Origin: Leptotrichia trevisanii DSM 22070
GTDB lineage: Bacteria; Fusobacteriota; Fusobacteriia; Fusobacteriales; Leptotrichiaceae
Direction of reading: 5' to 3'
Assembly (NCBI RefSeq): GCF_000482505.1
Contig: NZ_AXVL01000011.1
Location: 39,675 to 103,674 of the forward strand
DNA: 64,000 nucleotides
The position numbers and the translations under genes are program-made. The notes beneath the pieces were generated by a model that saw only the letters and a list, made by a program, of their open reading frames with translations, did not search any database and had not been told where the DNA came from. The first letter of the stretch is position 1, and the number at the start of each line of letters is the position of its first letter. This document shows, one piece after another, positions 33,812 through 42,835 of the stretch.

Positions 33812-35140
33812 TTAATCCTCTTTTTTCAAATTATAGAAAAACAGCGAAACGCCAAACAGCACTAACGCCACGACAAGTGTCACTTTCACTCCGATTTCAG
33901 TTGCACCTTTCACGCCATTCTGAACATTCTGATTCCCCACAACAAGTAAAGTTGACTGAACAACTTGCTGCACTAGAAATGCCAATTTTAAAAACATTCC
34001 CTGTATTCCAAACATAAAGCCTTCCAAACTTACTTTTTTTGTTTCTGACAGTTTCGCAGAAATTTCACTAAGCATTGCTTGCGGGAAAATAAATGCTGCA
34101 CCACTTAATCCTGTTCCACAAATTACAAAAAGTAAATATGCAAAAATTGAATTATTTTTATTAATGAACAGCAGTCCAAAGGTACCAATTATTAAAAGCA
34201 GCATATCCACAATCAATATTTTCTTATACGAATATTTTTTCCCAAACTTGTTTGTAATTGGAAAGAATAGTCCCGCCATTCCAAACAGCACAACTGATAT
34301 TACAGTCAGATATTTAATATCCTTCTGCATTACAGCGCTCAAATAATATGTCAAATCTCCACGAAGTATGTTAAATCCGCAAAAGAAAAAGAAATATCCT
34401 AAAAAATATAAAATAATTTCCTTATCCTTCAAATGTGAAATTGATTTCATAAATCCTAACGATTCTGTTTTCGGACGATTCTGTGTAAGCTGCTTCTCCT
34501 TTAGAAAAAATATACACGCATAAATTCCCAGAACTGATAATATTGTAATCAAAATTACTGTTTTACGTATTCCAACTTCTGTATTCAGCACTCCATTTAC
34601 CATTCCCAATTTTGAAATCAAAACACCTGGCAGAACCATCGCAACCCCAGTAAATATAAGCCTAAAAGTTGACTGCATTGTAGACAGGTTAAGCCTTTCT
34701 TCCTTATTTGAAGCCAAATCTGGAATTAGAGCGTTATACGGTGCTGCAACTAAAGTATATGCCGTAAAATACAGTCCTCCAACGATTGATAAATAAATGA
34801 GCGTTGCCATCTGCGAACTTTTAATCGGATAAAAATACATAATCGTAAGAAGCCCAAGTGGCAATCCTCCAACTAGCATAAATATTGATCTTTTTCCAAA
34901 ACGTGATTTCGAATTGTCAGATAAAAATCCTACAACAGGATCTGATACTGCGTCAATAATCCTCGCAAAAATAAATGCTAGAACTAAATACTGCGGCTTT
35001 AACAGCGGAACTAAATTTTTCTCCGTTTCAGGTGGCAAATAATAATATGACAACCATTGATTATAAATCTGGTCAATCATAAAATATGAAACCCCAAGCC
35101 CGTAAATTATGTAACTTTTTTTCGTTAATCTTGAACTCAT
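33812..35140 (-). CDS. GPH-family sugar:cation symporter (MFS)
   Basis: About 442 residues from the ATG at 35140 (GAAAGG upstream); the frame extends 16 codons further up without a better site. Twelve membrane segments. The glycoside-pentoside-hexuronide pattern is visible: FIFARIIDAVSDPVVGFLSDNSKSRFGKRSIFM early on, and YTLVAAPYNALIPDLASNKEERLNL in the fourth-fifth helix loop. GPH proteins import disaccharides, pentosides or hexuronides with H+ or Na+. It lies directly upstream of the split transketolase in one operon, so a pentose-type substrate is plausible but not shown. Confidence 0.85.
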   Translation of the reverse strand: MSSRLTKKSYIIYGLGVSYFMIDQIYNQWLSYYYLPPETEKNLVPLLKPQYLVLAFIFARIIDAVSDPVVGFLSDNSKSRFGKRSIFMLVGGLPLGLLTIMYFYPIKSSQMATLIYLSIVGGLYFTAYTLVAAPYNALIPDLASNKEERLNLSTMQSTFRLIFTGVAMVLPGVLISKLGMVNGVLNTEVGIRKTVILITILSVLGIYACIFFLKEKQLTQNRPKTESLGFMKSISHLKDKEIILYFLGYFFFFCGFNILRGDLTYYLSAVMQKDIKYLTVISVVLFGMAGLFFPITNKFGKKYSYKKILIVDMLLLIIGTFGLLFINKNNSIFAYLLFVICGTGLSGAAFIFPQAMLSEISAKLSETKKVSLEGFMFGIQGMFLKLAFLVQQVVQSTLLVVGNQNVQNGVKGATEIGVKVTLVVALVLFGVSLFFYNLKKED

Positions 35141-35238
35141 TAAATTTTCTACCTTTCTGTTTTTTATATTGCTTAAAACCAAACTCAAAAGTTATAACTC
35201 ATCTCTTCAAACTTTATATTTATTCAGTTTTTATCACT

Positions 35239-36192
35239 TTAATTTGTTAAAAACTCTTTTACTGCCTCAGCATATTCATCTTTACATTCAGGATCAGCAT
35301 AAATTCTTGTGTGTGAACCTTTTTCAAAAACTTTTAGCTTGATATTTTCATTCTGTGCAAGTTCGTTATACTCTTCCATAAGCATTCCGTAAGTTGTAGC
35401 CTTATCATTTTTAGACTGAATTATCAATGTAGGTATTCTTTTTAGCAAATACGATAATCTCAGTTTATCAAGATGGCTTCCAACTCTTAAATTAAAAATT
35501 CTTACAATAACACTTACAATAAATTTTGGAACACGGCGTTTTCTTGCATCTTCCTTAATTCTCTTTCTTATATTTGAAATTGAGCTGTCCAGTATAAGCT
35601 TATCAATGATTATCCCTTTTTTTCGGAGCGTTTTTACATACATTTTAGACGCAATGGCAGATCCTATTCCTCCTTGCGAAAACCCGTACAGCGTAAAATT
35701 ATTCTTCCCAAACTTTTCATTCAGCATTTCCATCGTATGAAAAATATCTTGCCCAAAACAGTATCCCATCTTAGTTCTGGCTATGTCAGACTTCCCAGAA
35801 TTTCTCAAATCTGGAATAAAAAAACTATACTCCTTGTCAATCCCAATATCCTTAAACATTCCTAGATATTGTAACGACGACAATCTATTCACACCACGTC
35901 CATGTGAGATAATCATAGTTTTGGTAGCTTCCTTGTTCTCGATAAGCCATCCATAAAGCTGGATTTTTCCTGACTTATATTCAACTTCCTTAAAATTATA
36001 CCCGTAATCATAAGGATTTGCCTTGTTATCCTCAATATTATATTTTTGTCTTAATTTTTTGCTGTTGTATACTTCCTCAAATGTAATTCTCGGATATTTC
36101 TCAATCTGATTAATAAAATACCGTATCGACATATACGCTATCACAAAGAAAAATATCATAAACAGCACATTAATTATTATTAACAATCCCAT
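35239..36192 (-). CDS. Membrane-anchored alpha/beta hydrolase
   Basis: 317 residues. An N-terminal membrane helix (about 2-24) precedes a serine-hydrolase fold: TMIISHGRGVNR (oxyanion loop), FFIPDLRNSGKSD, the nucleophile elbow YGFSQGGIGSAIA, Asp region TLIIQSKNDKATTYG and His in KGSHTRIYADPECKDEY. It resembles the YqkD/BAAT-like hydrolases with an extracellular or periplasmic catalytic domain. The substrate is unknown. It is upstream of the GPH symporter on the same strand with a 50-bp gap, so possibly one operon. Confidence 0.85.
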   Translation of the reverse strand: MGLLIIINVLFMIFFFVIAYMSIRYFINQIEKYPRITFEEVYNSKKLRQKYNIEDNKANPYDYGYNFKEVEYKSGKIQLYGWLIENKEATKTMIISHGRGVNRLSSLQYLGMFKDIGIDKEYSFFIPDLRNSGKSDIARTKMGYCFGQDIFHTMEMLNEKFGKNNFTLYGFSQGGIGSAIASKMYVKTLRKKGIIIDKLILDSSISNIRKRIKEDARKRRVPKFIVSVIVRIFNLRVGSHLDKLRLSYLLKRIPTLIIQSKNDKATTYGMLMEEYNELAQNENIKLKVFEKGSHTRIYADPECKDEYAEAVKEFLTN

Positions 36193-36379
36193 TTCTATAA
36201 TCCCTTCCTATTCTTTTTATTTTTTATTTATAAAATTCATTAATATAATATTTTTAAACTTTCATTTTTGTCTTATTTCTGACAAGCTGTATTTACTCTT
36301 CGCTGTATAAAAACTGTTGTTATTCACTTTTATAACTTTTCACTTTTCCAATTTCTTATATTTTATTTATTAAAATAAT

Positions 36380-37861
36380 TCAATCCAAACAAACTATGGG
36401 ATTTAATTTCTCTTTTTTCCCTAAAATTAATTCCTTTACCAAAAATCCATTTTTCTCAACTTTTATTTTTTCCAAAAGATTTTCTTGAATTTCTGAATTT
36501 TCATTATTTTTATCAGAATTTCCAAATTTTTCAATATCCTTCCAATTTACAAAAATATTCTTTTTATGAAAATTATTTTCCACATTAAAACTCTCAATTT
36601 TATTATTTTCACGAATTTCTTTCAAATACTCCTGCCCCTTTTTATTAAAGCCCAAAACTCTGACATAATTTATTTCAAAGTCCATCATTTCAGCCTTTAT
36701 ATTCAGCAAAATATTCAAAATAATCCGCTCAACCCGTTTATTTGATAAATTTCTGGATTTTGTATTTTTCAAGAATTCCAAATAATTTTGTGAAATCGAC
36801 ATTGTCCTAAATATTCTAGCATAAATTTCTTCAGTTATATCATATATTTCCATTATTTTTTCTTTTTTTTCTGTCAAAATCTTATATTTCACAATTTTAA
36901 AGATTTCTTCCTTTATTTTATTCCCACTAATTCCGTTATTTCCCTTCCATTCCAAATTTTTAAAAATAATCTCAAATGATTTTTCTGGTACAAATTTCTG
37001 AATTTCTTCTAGTTTCCAAAAGATTTTTTCTTCTGCTTTTACATTTTTCAAACTTTCTAAACTTATTTTTTCTCCAATGCTTTGCTTTTTCTCAAAATTA
37101 TAATTTTTTTTAGCAATTTCTTTTGAATTTTCTACTCCTCTATTTTTTAAAAAACTACATTTTTTTTCAGCAATAGAATTTTTTATTTTTTCAAAATCAA
37201 ATTTTTCCTTAGAAAATTTATTCAAAATCTTCTCCAATTCATTTCTCAAAAACGAAGCACTAGCAAACTCTTCCCTATCCTCAGAAACTTTCTCTTCATT
37301 ATATTCTGAAATTTCTCTTTTTATAATATACGGTTTTATTTTAAGATTGCTATTTTCTATCTCACGCATATATTCTAGAGCCAAAATATTATTTGACTTC
37401 ACAATTTCATCTAGATTATATTCCTTTAATGCCAGTCTTTGAGAAGTGCTGTAACTGTTGCCTTTTTTCATATATTCCATAAGCTTGTCCTTATAATCCT
37501 GCCTTTTCTGCAGTTCAAGCACCTTTTGCAAAACCTCAATATTTTCCTCTTCCGCTCCAAAAACCTGAATATCTATACCCAAATAATCCAAAATTTTTGT
37601 TGCCATCCTTGAAAAAATTTCCGCATTCTGAATTGAATAATAAAGTGGCAACTCCACAACTAAGTCAACTCCGCATCCTAAGCTAACATGTGTTTTCTCC
37701 CACTTATCCAAAAACGAAATTTCTCCCCGCTGAACAAAATCTCCGCTTATCACTACCACAATCAAGACATCTTCACCAAATATCTCTTTAATTTCCCTGA
37801 TTTGATACAAATGTCCATTGTGAAATGGATTATATTCAGCTACAATTCCTATTTTCAACAA
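36380..37861 (-). CDS. tmcAL: tRNA(Met) cytidine acetate ligase TmcAL (formerly YlbM), with an insertion
   Basis: 493 residues. The nucleotidyltransferase N-domain begins KIGIVAEYNPFHNGHLYQI with the HxGH motif at 14-17, then VVVISGDFVQRGEISFLDKWEKT, GVDLVVELPLYYSIQNAEIF and FGAEEENI. TmcAL makes N4-acetylcytidine at the wobble base of elongator tRNA-Met using acetate and ATP. Family members are about 380-410 residues. This one carries a Lys/Glu-rich, low-complexity middle (about 195-295: SLKNVKAEEKIFWKLEEIQ region and before) and an extended C-terminus. The divergent scr operon starts 167 bp away. Confidence 0.85.
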   Translation of the reverse strand: MLKIGIVAEYNPFHNGHLYQIREIKEIFGEDVLIVVVISGDFVQRGEISFLDKWEKTHVSLGCGVDLVVELPLYYSIQNAEIFSRMATKILDYLGIDIQVFGAEEENIEVLQKVLELQKRQDYKDKLMEYMKKGNSYSTSQRLALKEYNLDEIVKSNNILALEYMREIENSNLKIKPYIIKREISEYNEEKVSEDREEFASASFLRNELEKILNKFSKEKFDFEKIKNSIAEKKCSFLKNRGVENSKEIAKKNYNFEKKQSIGEKISLESLKNVKAEEKIFWKLEEIQKFVPEKSFEIIFKNLEWKGNNGISGNKIKEEIFKIVKYKILTEKKEKIMEIYDITEEIYARIFRTMSISQNYLEFLKNTKSRNLSNKRVERIILNILLNIKAEMMDFEINYVRVLGFNKKGQEYLKEIRENNKIESFNVENNFHKKNIFVNWKDIEKFGNSDKNNENSEIQENLLEKIKVEKNGFLVKELILGKKEKLNPIVCLD

Positions 37862-37934
37862 TTTTCTCTCCTAAAAACTTTTCTTACGTTATATATATTA
37901 TACCATATAATAATCTGATTTTTGTAAAAATGTA

Positions 37935-37962
37935 TTGACTTTTTAAAAAAATATGCTATACT
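37935..37962 (+). promoter_or_regulatory. scr operon promoter
   Basis: TTGACT (37935-37940), a 16-nt spacer and TATACT (37957-37962) preceded by TGC (extended -10). The 24-bp palindrome at 37965-37988 covers the transcription start. Confidence 0.8.
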
Positions 37963-37964
37963 AT

Positions 37965-37988
37965 AAAAAATGAAACGTTTCATTTTTT
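37965..37988. promoter_or_regulatory. LacI-type operator, perfect 24-bp palindrome
   Basis: The centre is TGAAACGTTTCA (37971-37982) flanked by six A and six T. It overlaps the start site of the scr promoter, a classic repression position. The likely ligand is the LacI-family regulator encoded as the third gene of the operon. Confidence 0.85.
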
Positions 37989-38028
37989 GTGAAATGAAAG
38001 TTAAAATAAATTTTTAGGAGGATTTGCT

Positions 38029-39483
38029 ATGGCGGATAAGAATTATGAAAAAACTGCAAAAGAAATATTAGATGCGATTGGTGGAAAAGAAAATGTTGTA
38101 AGCGGTGCACATTGTGCGACAAGACTTAGACTTGTATTGAAAGATGATTCAAAAATAAGTAAGGATAAACTTGATAATATTGAACTGGTAAAAGGTTCTT
38201 TTAATAATGCGGGACAATTTCAGATAATACTTGGAACTGGAATTGTAAACGAAGTATTTAAATTTTTTAGTCAAGCTGCTGAATTATCTGAAGTTGGAAA
38301 AGAAGAACTTAAAGAAATTGCGGCTAAAAAAGGGAATGTATTTCAACGTATGTTAAAATCCCTTGCTGATGTATTTGTTCCGATTTTGCCAGCTCTAGTT
38401 GCTTCAGGGCTATTAATGGGAATCAATAACGTATTGACTTCTAAAGGACTTTTTGTTGCTGGAAAAACATTGATAGAAGTATTTCCTCAATTTACAGATT
38501 TAGCAAATATGATTAATTTGTTTTCAAATGCAGCTTTTGTTTTCTTACCTGTATTAATAGGATTTCATGCAGCTAAAAATTTTGGTGGTACACCTGTATT
38601 AGGTGCTATAATAGGAGCTATAATGATTCACCCTGATTTGTTAAATGGTTATGGCTATGGTGAAGCTCTTGCAAAACATACAATTCCTTATTGGAATATT
38701 TTTGGATTAAATATTGCACAAGTTGGATATCAGGGAACAGTTTTACCGATAATAGCTTCTTCGTTTATTTTAGCAAAAATTGAAACTTTCACAAGAAAAT
38801 ATGTTCCAGCAATACTTGATATGATAATAACTCCTTTAGTGTCAGTTCTTTTAACTTCATTTATCACTTTTACTGTAATTGGACCAATTATGAGAGTAAT
38901 CGGGGATGGAATGACTAATGGAGTATTATGGCTGTTTTTTGACTTAGGTCCTCTTGGAGGTGCAATTTACGGAGTAGTCTATCCATTGCTTGTAATAACA
39001 GGAATGCATCACAGTATGGCTGCTGCTGAAATGCAGATACTTGCTAATATTTCAAAACTTGGAGGTTCACCTACATTTGCAGTTGTATCAGCTTCCAATG
39101 TTGCACAAGGTGCTGCCGCTCTAGCCTGTTTCTTCTTTATGAAAAAAGATAAAAAAATCCAAAGTGTTGCTTCAGCTGCTGGAATATCTGCACTTCTCGG
39201 TATTACAGAGCCTGCTGTATTTGGGGTAAATTTAAATCTTAAATTTCCATTTTTATCAGCATTAATCGGTTCAGCTGTAGGCTCAGGATATGCAGTATGG
39301 ATGAAAGTTCTTTCAGTTTCTCAAGGTCCTGCCGGAATTCCCGGAGTAATCGTTATGCGTCCTCAGTCAATGATACAATTTTTAGTATCAATTACAATTT
39401 CATTTGTTGTAACATTTATTGTAACCTATTTATTCGTAAAAATTTTTAATGGAAAAGGAGGAAAAAACAATGGAGTGGCCTAG
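38029..39483 (+). CDS. scrA: Sucrose-type PTS enzyme IIBC
   Basis: 484 residues. The EIIB domain (1-85) has the phosphorylated Cys29 in SGAHCATRLRLVL. The EIIC domain has ten or so helices with FQRMLKSLADVFVPILPALV, GMHHSMAAAEMQIL and the GITEPAVFGVNL signature. There is no EIIA domain, so a separate Crr-like EIIA must phosphorylate it; none is in the window. It transports and phosphorylates sucrose to sucrose-6-phosphate, judged by its partner hydrolase. A GGAGG Shine-Dalgarno precedes the ATG. It overlaps scrB by 14 bp. Confidence 0.9.
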   Translation: MADKNYEKTAKEILDAIGGKENVVSGAHCATRLRLVLKDDSKISKDKLDNIELVKGSFNNAGQFQIILGTGIVNEVFKFFSQAAELSEVGKEELKEIAAKKGNVFQRMLKSLADVFVPILPALVASGLLMGINNVLTSKGLFVAGKTLIEVFPQFTDLANMINLFSNAAFVFLPVLIGFHAAKNFGGTPVLGAIIGAIMIHPDLLNGYGYGEALAKHTIPYWNIFGLNIAQVGYQGTVLPIIASSFILAKIETFTRKYVPAILDMIITPLVSVLLTSFITFTVIGPIMRVIGDGMTNGVLWLFFDLGPLGGAIYGVVYPLLVITGMHHSMAAAEMQILANISKLGGSPTFAVVSASNVAQGAAALACFFFMKKDKKIQSVASAAGISALLGITEPAVFGVNLNLKFPFLSALIGSAVGSGYAVWMKVLSVSQGPAGIPGVIVMRPQSMIQFLVSITISFVVTFIVTYLFVKIFNGKGGKNNGVA

Positions 39484-40939
39484 AGAAAAAAGATACCAAC
39501 GGTTAGAAAATTTCCCAAAAGAAAAATATGATAAATTAAAAGAAAAAGTAAAAAATTCACCATACAGACAAAAATTTCATATCCAGCCCAATACTGGATT
39601 ATTAAATGATCCAAATGGATTTAGTTATTTCAATGGAAAATATCATATATTTTATCAATGGTTTCCATTAGGTCCAGTACATGGTGTCAAATACTGGTAT
39701 CATCTTTCGTCAACAGATTTAGTGACATTTACAGATGAAGGAATTGCAATGAAACCAGATACTATTTATGATAGCCATGGTGTTTTTTCTGGTACAGGGC
39801 TTCCATTGAAATATAAACTGTTTTTATTCTACACAGGAAATACAAGAGATGAGAACTGGATCAGAAATCCTTATCAATGTATTGCAACAATGGATAAGGA
39901 AGGAAAAATCACAAAAAATGATAAACCATTTATAAATAAAGTTCCAGATGGATATACAGACAACTTCAGGGATCCAAAAGTTTTTATAAAAAATGGAAAA
40001 TATTATTGCTTAGTAGGAGCTGAAACAGATGACAATAAGGGAGCTATAGTTTATTACAGTTCAAATGATTTGAAGGAATGGGAGTTTCGTGGAAATTTAA
40101 AGACTGATTTCAGTGAAAATAGTGGATTTATGTGGGAATGTCCTGATTATTTTGAATTTGAAGATAAAGCTGTTTTAATGTTTTCTCCACAAGGAATGGA
40201 AGCTGAAGGAGAAAAATATAATAATATTTTTCAGTCAGGATATTTAATTGGAGAAAAAATTGATTTTGAAAAAGGTGAATTTAAACATCAGAAATTTAAA
40301 GAATTTGACAGAGGATTTGAATTTTATGCTCCTCAAACGATGGAAGATAATAAAGGCAGAAGAATATTAATTGGCTGGTTTGGTCTTCCGGGAACTGACA
40401 GTGTAACTGATAAATATGACTGGGCTCACTGTCTGACAATTCCTAGAGTACTTGAACTGAAAAATAATATTTTATATCAGAAACCTTTGCCAGAACTTGT
40501 TAAACTTAGAAAATCAGAAGAAAAATTCTCTTTTAAACTGAATAATAATTCTGTCAATTTAAAAAATGAAAAAAGAACTTATGAGCTGGATGTAAATTTT
40601 GAAAATATAAAAGCTGAGAAAGTTGGAATAAAATTTAGAGTTGGAAATAACGAAGAAACTATCTTTTTCTATGATTTAAAAAATAATGAACTTGTATTTG
40701 ATAGAACTCATTCCGATGAATTAACAGAAAATTTTGAAGGCGGAGACATCAGAAAATGTAAATTTAAAGAAAAAAAACTAAAATTACATTTATTCTTAGA
40801 TGAATCCTCTACTGAAATTTTTGTAAACGATGGGCTTGAAGTTTTTAGTTCAAGATTATATAATAGAATAGAAAATAATGAAATTTCATTTTTTACAGAC
40901 GGAGAAACCGAAATCAAAGGTAAATTATGGGAAATTTAG
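39470..40939 (+). CDS. scrB: Sucrose-6-phosphate hydrolase (GH32)
   Basis: 489 residues from the ATG at 39470, which has AAAGGAGG 8 nt upstream inside the end of scrA. GH32 motifs in order: NDPNG with nucleophile D47, FSGTG, FRDPKV (transition-state stabiliser Asp) and WECPDYF (acid/base Glu), followed by the C-terminal beta-sandwich. It splits sucrose-6-phosphate into glucose-6-phosphate and fructose in the cytoplasm; there is no signal peptide. A fructokinase gene is not next to it. Confidence 0.93.
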   Translation: MEWPREKRYQRLENFPKEKYDKLKEKVKNSPYRQKFHIQPNTGLLNDPNGFSYFNGKYHIFYQWFPLGPVHGVKYWYHLSSTDLVTFTDEGIAMKPDTIYDSHGVFSGTGLPLKYKLFLFYTGNTRDENWIRNPYQCIATMDKEGKITKNDKPFINKVPDGYTDNFRDPKVFIKNGKYYCLVGAETDDNKGAIVYYSSNDLKEWEFRGNLKTDFSENSGFMWECPDYFEFEDKAVLMFSPQGMEAEGEKYNNIFQSGYLIGEKIDFEKGEFKHQKFKEFDRGFEFYAPQTMEDNKGRRILIGWFGLPGTDSVTDKYDWAHCLTIPRVLELKNNILYQKPLPELVKLRKSEEKFSFKLNNNSVNLKNEKRTYELDVNFENIKAEKVGIKFRVGNNEETIFFYDLKNNELVFDRTHSDELTENFEGGDIRKCKFKEKKLKLHLFLDESSTEIFVNDGLEVFSSRLYNRIENNEISFFTDGETEIKGKLWEI

Positions 40940-40957
40940 TGATTTAGAGGTGAAAAA

Positions 40958-41950
40958 ATGCCTACTATGAAAGATGTAGCAAAATTAGCAAAAGTTTCTG
41001 TTGGAAGTGTATCAAAATATTTCAATGGTATTGCTTTAAAGGAGAAAACTAAACTTGCAATTGAAAAAGCAGTAAAGGAATTAAATTATGAACCAAACAT
41101 ATATGCAAAAGGACTGAAAATTAACAGAACTAATACTGTTGTTATTATAATTCCAAGTATCTGGAATCCCTTTTTTAGTGAACTGACTTTTCATATTGAA
41201 AAAGAACTACGAAAACATGAAATAAAACTGATTTTATATAATTCTGAAAATAACATTGAAAAAGAAATCCAGTTCATAACAATGTCAAGGCAGAACAAAG
41301 TAGATGGAATAATAGCAGTGACATATAGTAATATAGACGAATATATATCGGAAAGTCTTCCATTTGTAAGTATAGACAGATTTTTTTCACATAAAACTAA
41401 TTTCGTAAGCAGTGATAATTATTCAGGTGGAAGATTAGCTACAGAAATGTTAATAAAACATGGGAGTAAAAATTTAGCCTATATTGGTCATGGCTCAAAA
41501 TATTCAAATGACACTATTTCAAGATTAAACGGTTTCAAGGACTATTGCAGTGAACATAATATTTTCAATCAAATATGCTACAATACTGGAACAAGAGAAG
41601 AATTTGAAATGGAAGTAGATAATTTTATAAAAAAATTTATTATAACCCAAAAAATTGATGGTATTTTTTCTTCAACAGATGCACATGCTTTCTACATTTT
41701 AGAAAAACTGGAAGATTTAAATATTTCTGTACCTGAAGATGTCCAAATAATAGGCTTTGATGGGGCAAAGTCTTCAAAAAGAGAAAAAAATTATTTATCT
41801 ACAATTAGACAGGACATTGAAGAAATTGCTGTACAATCTGTTAAAATACTAATTGATACAATAGAAAATAAAGGAAATATTGAAAATAAAACAAATGTAA
41901 AAATTCCTGTAACATTTTTATCTGGGAAAACAACTAAACCTATATTATAA
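40958..41950 (+). CDS. scrR: LacI-family regulator of the sucrose operon
   Basis: 330 residues. The N-terminal helix-turn-helix is MKDVAKLAKVSVGSVSKYFN with the hinge helix around YEPNIYAKGLK. The periplasmic-binding-protein-like effector domain contains VVIIIPSIWNPFFSE, GIIAVTYSNIDE, FDGAKSSKREKNYLSTIRQD and the C-terminal core. It probably represses scrAB by binding the 24-bp palindrome at 37965-37988, which has the LacI-type TGAAACGTTTCA core, and is released by a fructose- or sucrose-phosphate; the effector is inferred. It is co-transcribed, giving autoregulation. Confidence 0.9.
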   Translation: MPTMKDVAKLAKVSVGSVSKYFNGIALKEKTKLAIEKAVKELNYEPNIYAKGLKINRTNTVVIIIPSIWNPFFSELTFHIEKELRKHEIKLILYNSENNIEKEIQFITMSRQNKVDGIIAVTYSNIDEYISESLPFVSIDRFFSHKTNFVSSDNYSGGRLATEMLIKHGSKNLAYIGHGSKYSNDTISRLNGFKDYCSEHNIFNQICYNTGTREEFEMEVDNFIKKFIITQKIDGIFSSTDAHAFYILEKLEDLNISVPEDVQIIGFDGAKSSKREKNYLSTIRQDIEEIAVQSVKILIDTIENKGNIENKTNVKIPVTFLSGKTTKPIL

Positions 41951-42006
41951 TTTCTACGTTTAATTTTAAATTTTACTATAAATCCAAAAACTAAAGGAGA
42001 ACACCA

Positions 42007-42714
42007 ATGAAAATACACTTTATATTACACGAAGCATTTGAAGCACCAGGAGCTTATCTTGCTTGGGCAGCACTTTCTGGATACGATATTTCCACAACAA
42101 AAATATATCAATATGAAAAGTTACCTGAAAACGCAGATTCATTTGATTTTTTAATTGTGATGGGCGGACCGCAGAGTCCTATTGGAGATAACAGCAAATT
42201 TCCCTATTTTGATGCAAAAGCTGAAATTGAATTAATTAGAAAGGCTGTAAAGGCAAATAAATTTGTAGTTGGAGTATGTCTTGGAGCTCAATTGCTGGGA
42301 GAAGCATTTGGTGGAAAAACAGAAAAAAGCCCTTTCCGTGAAATAGGAAATTTTCCAATTGAACTGACAAAAGATGGGCTGGAAGATGACAACATAAAAC
42401 ATTTGGGAAAACAAGCTACTGTAGGGCATTGGCATAGTGATATGCCAGGATTAACAGATACTGCAAAAGTTTTGGCAACAAGTAAAGGGTGTCCACGCCA
42501 GATTATAAAATACAGCGAAAAACATTATGGCTTTCAATGCCATCTCGAATTTACCAAAGCACTAACTGAGTTATTAATATATTCAGATAAAACTCTTGAG
42601 CAGGATAGCCAAACTTTACCTTTTGTTCAATCTCCTCAAACAATACGTAGCAACAGCTATGATGAAATGAATAATCTTCTTTATGAATTTTTAGACAAAC
42701 TTACAAAAAAATAA
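42007..42714 (+). CDS. Class I glutamine amidotransferase-like protein
   Basis: 235 residues. The nucleophile elbow is GVCLGAQLLGEAFGGK (Cys) and the His-Glu part of the triad is in YGFQCHLEFT. The upstream FLIVMGGPQSPIGD gives the oxyanion strand. It resembles GMP-synthase-like stand-alone GATase domains of unknown substrate (some act as gamma-glutamyl peptidases). No synthetase partner is adjacent. An AAGGAGA Shine-Dalgarno precedes the ATG. It follows scrR by 56 bp, but a functional link to sucrose is doubtful. Confidence 0.82.
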   Translation: MKIHFILHEAFEAPGAYLAWAALSGYDISTTKIYQYEKLPENADSFDFLIVMGGPQSPIGDNSKFPYFDAKAEIELIRKAVKANKFVVGVCLGAQLLGEAFGGKTEKSPFREIGNFPIELTKDGLEDDNIKHLGKQATVGHWHSDMPGLTDTAKVLATSKGCPRQIIKYSEKHYGFQCHLEFTKALTELLIYSDKTLEQDSQTLPFVQSPQTIRSNSYDEMNNLLYEFLDKLTKK

Positions 42715-42835
42715 AATAAATGTATTGAAATCAGTCAAATTTAGACTAAAATATTTTTTAAATCTTGTTTTTAAAATATTTTAAGGTATAATTGTAGTAA
42801 AAGTAATCTAAAATAAAAAATTTAGGAGGTTTATT

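Noticed and set aside
37965..37988. The scr palindrome as a CcpA cre site
   Set aside because: The cre core is 14 bp with two extra central positions; the 12-bp TGAAACGTTTCA core fits a dedicated LacI/FruR-type operator better.
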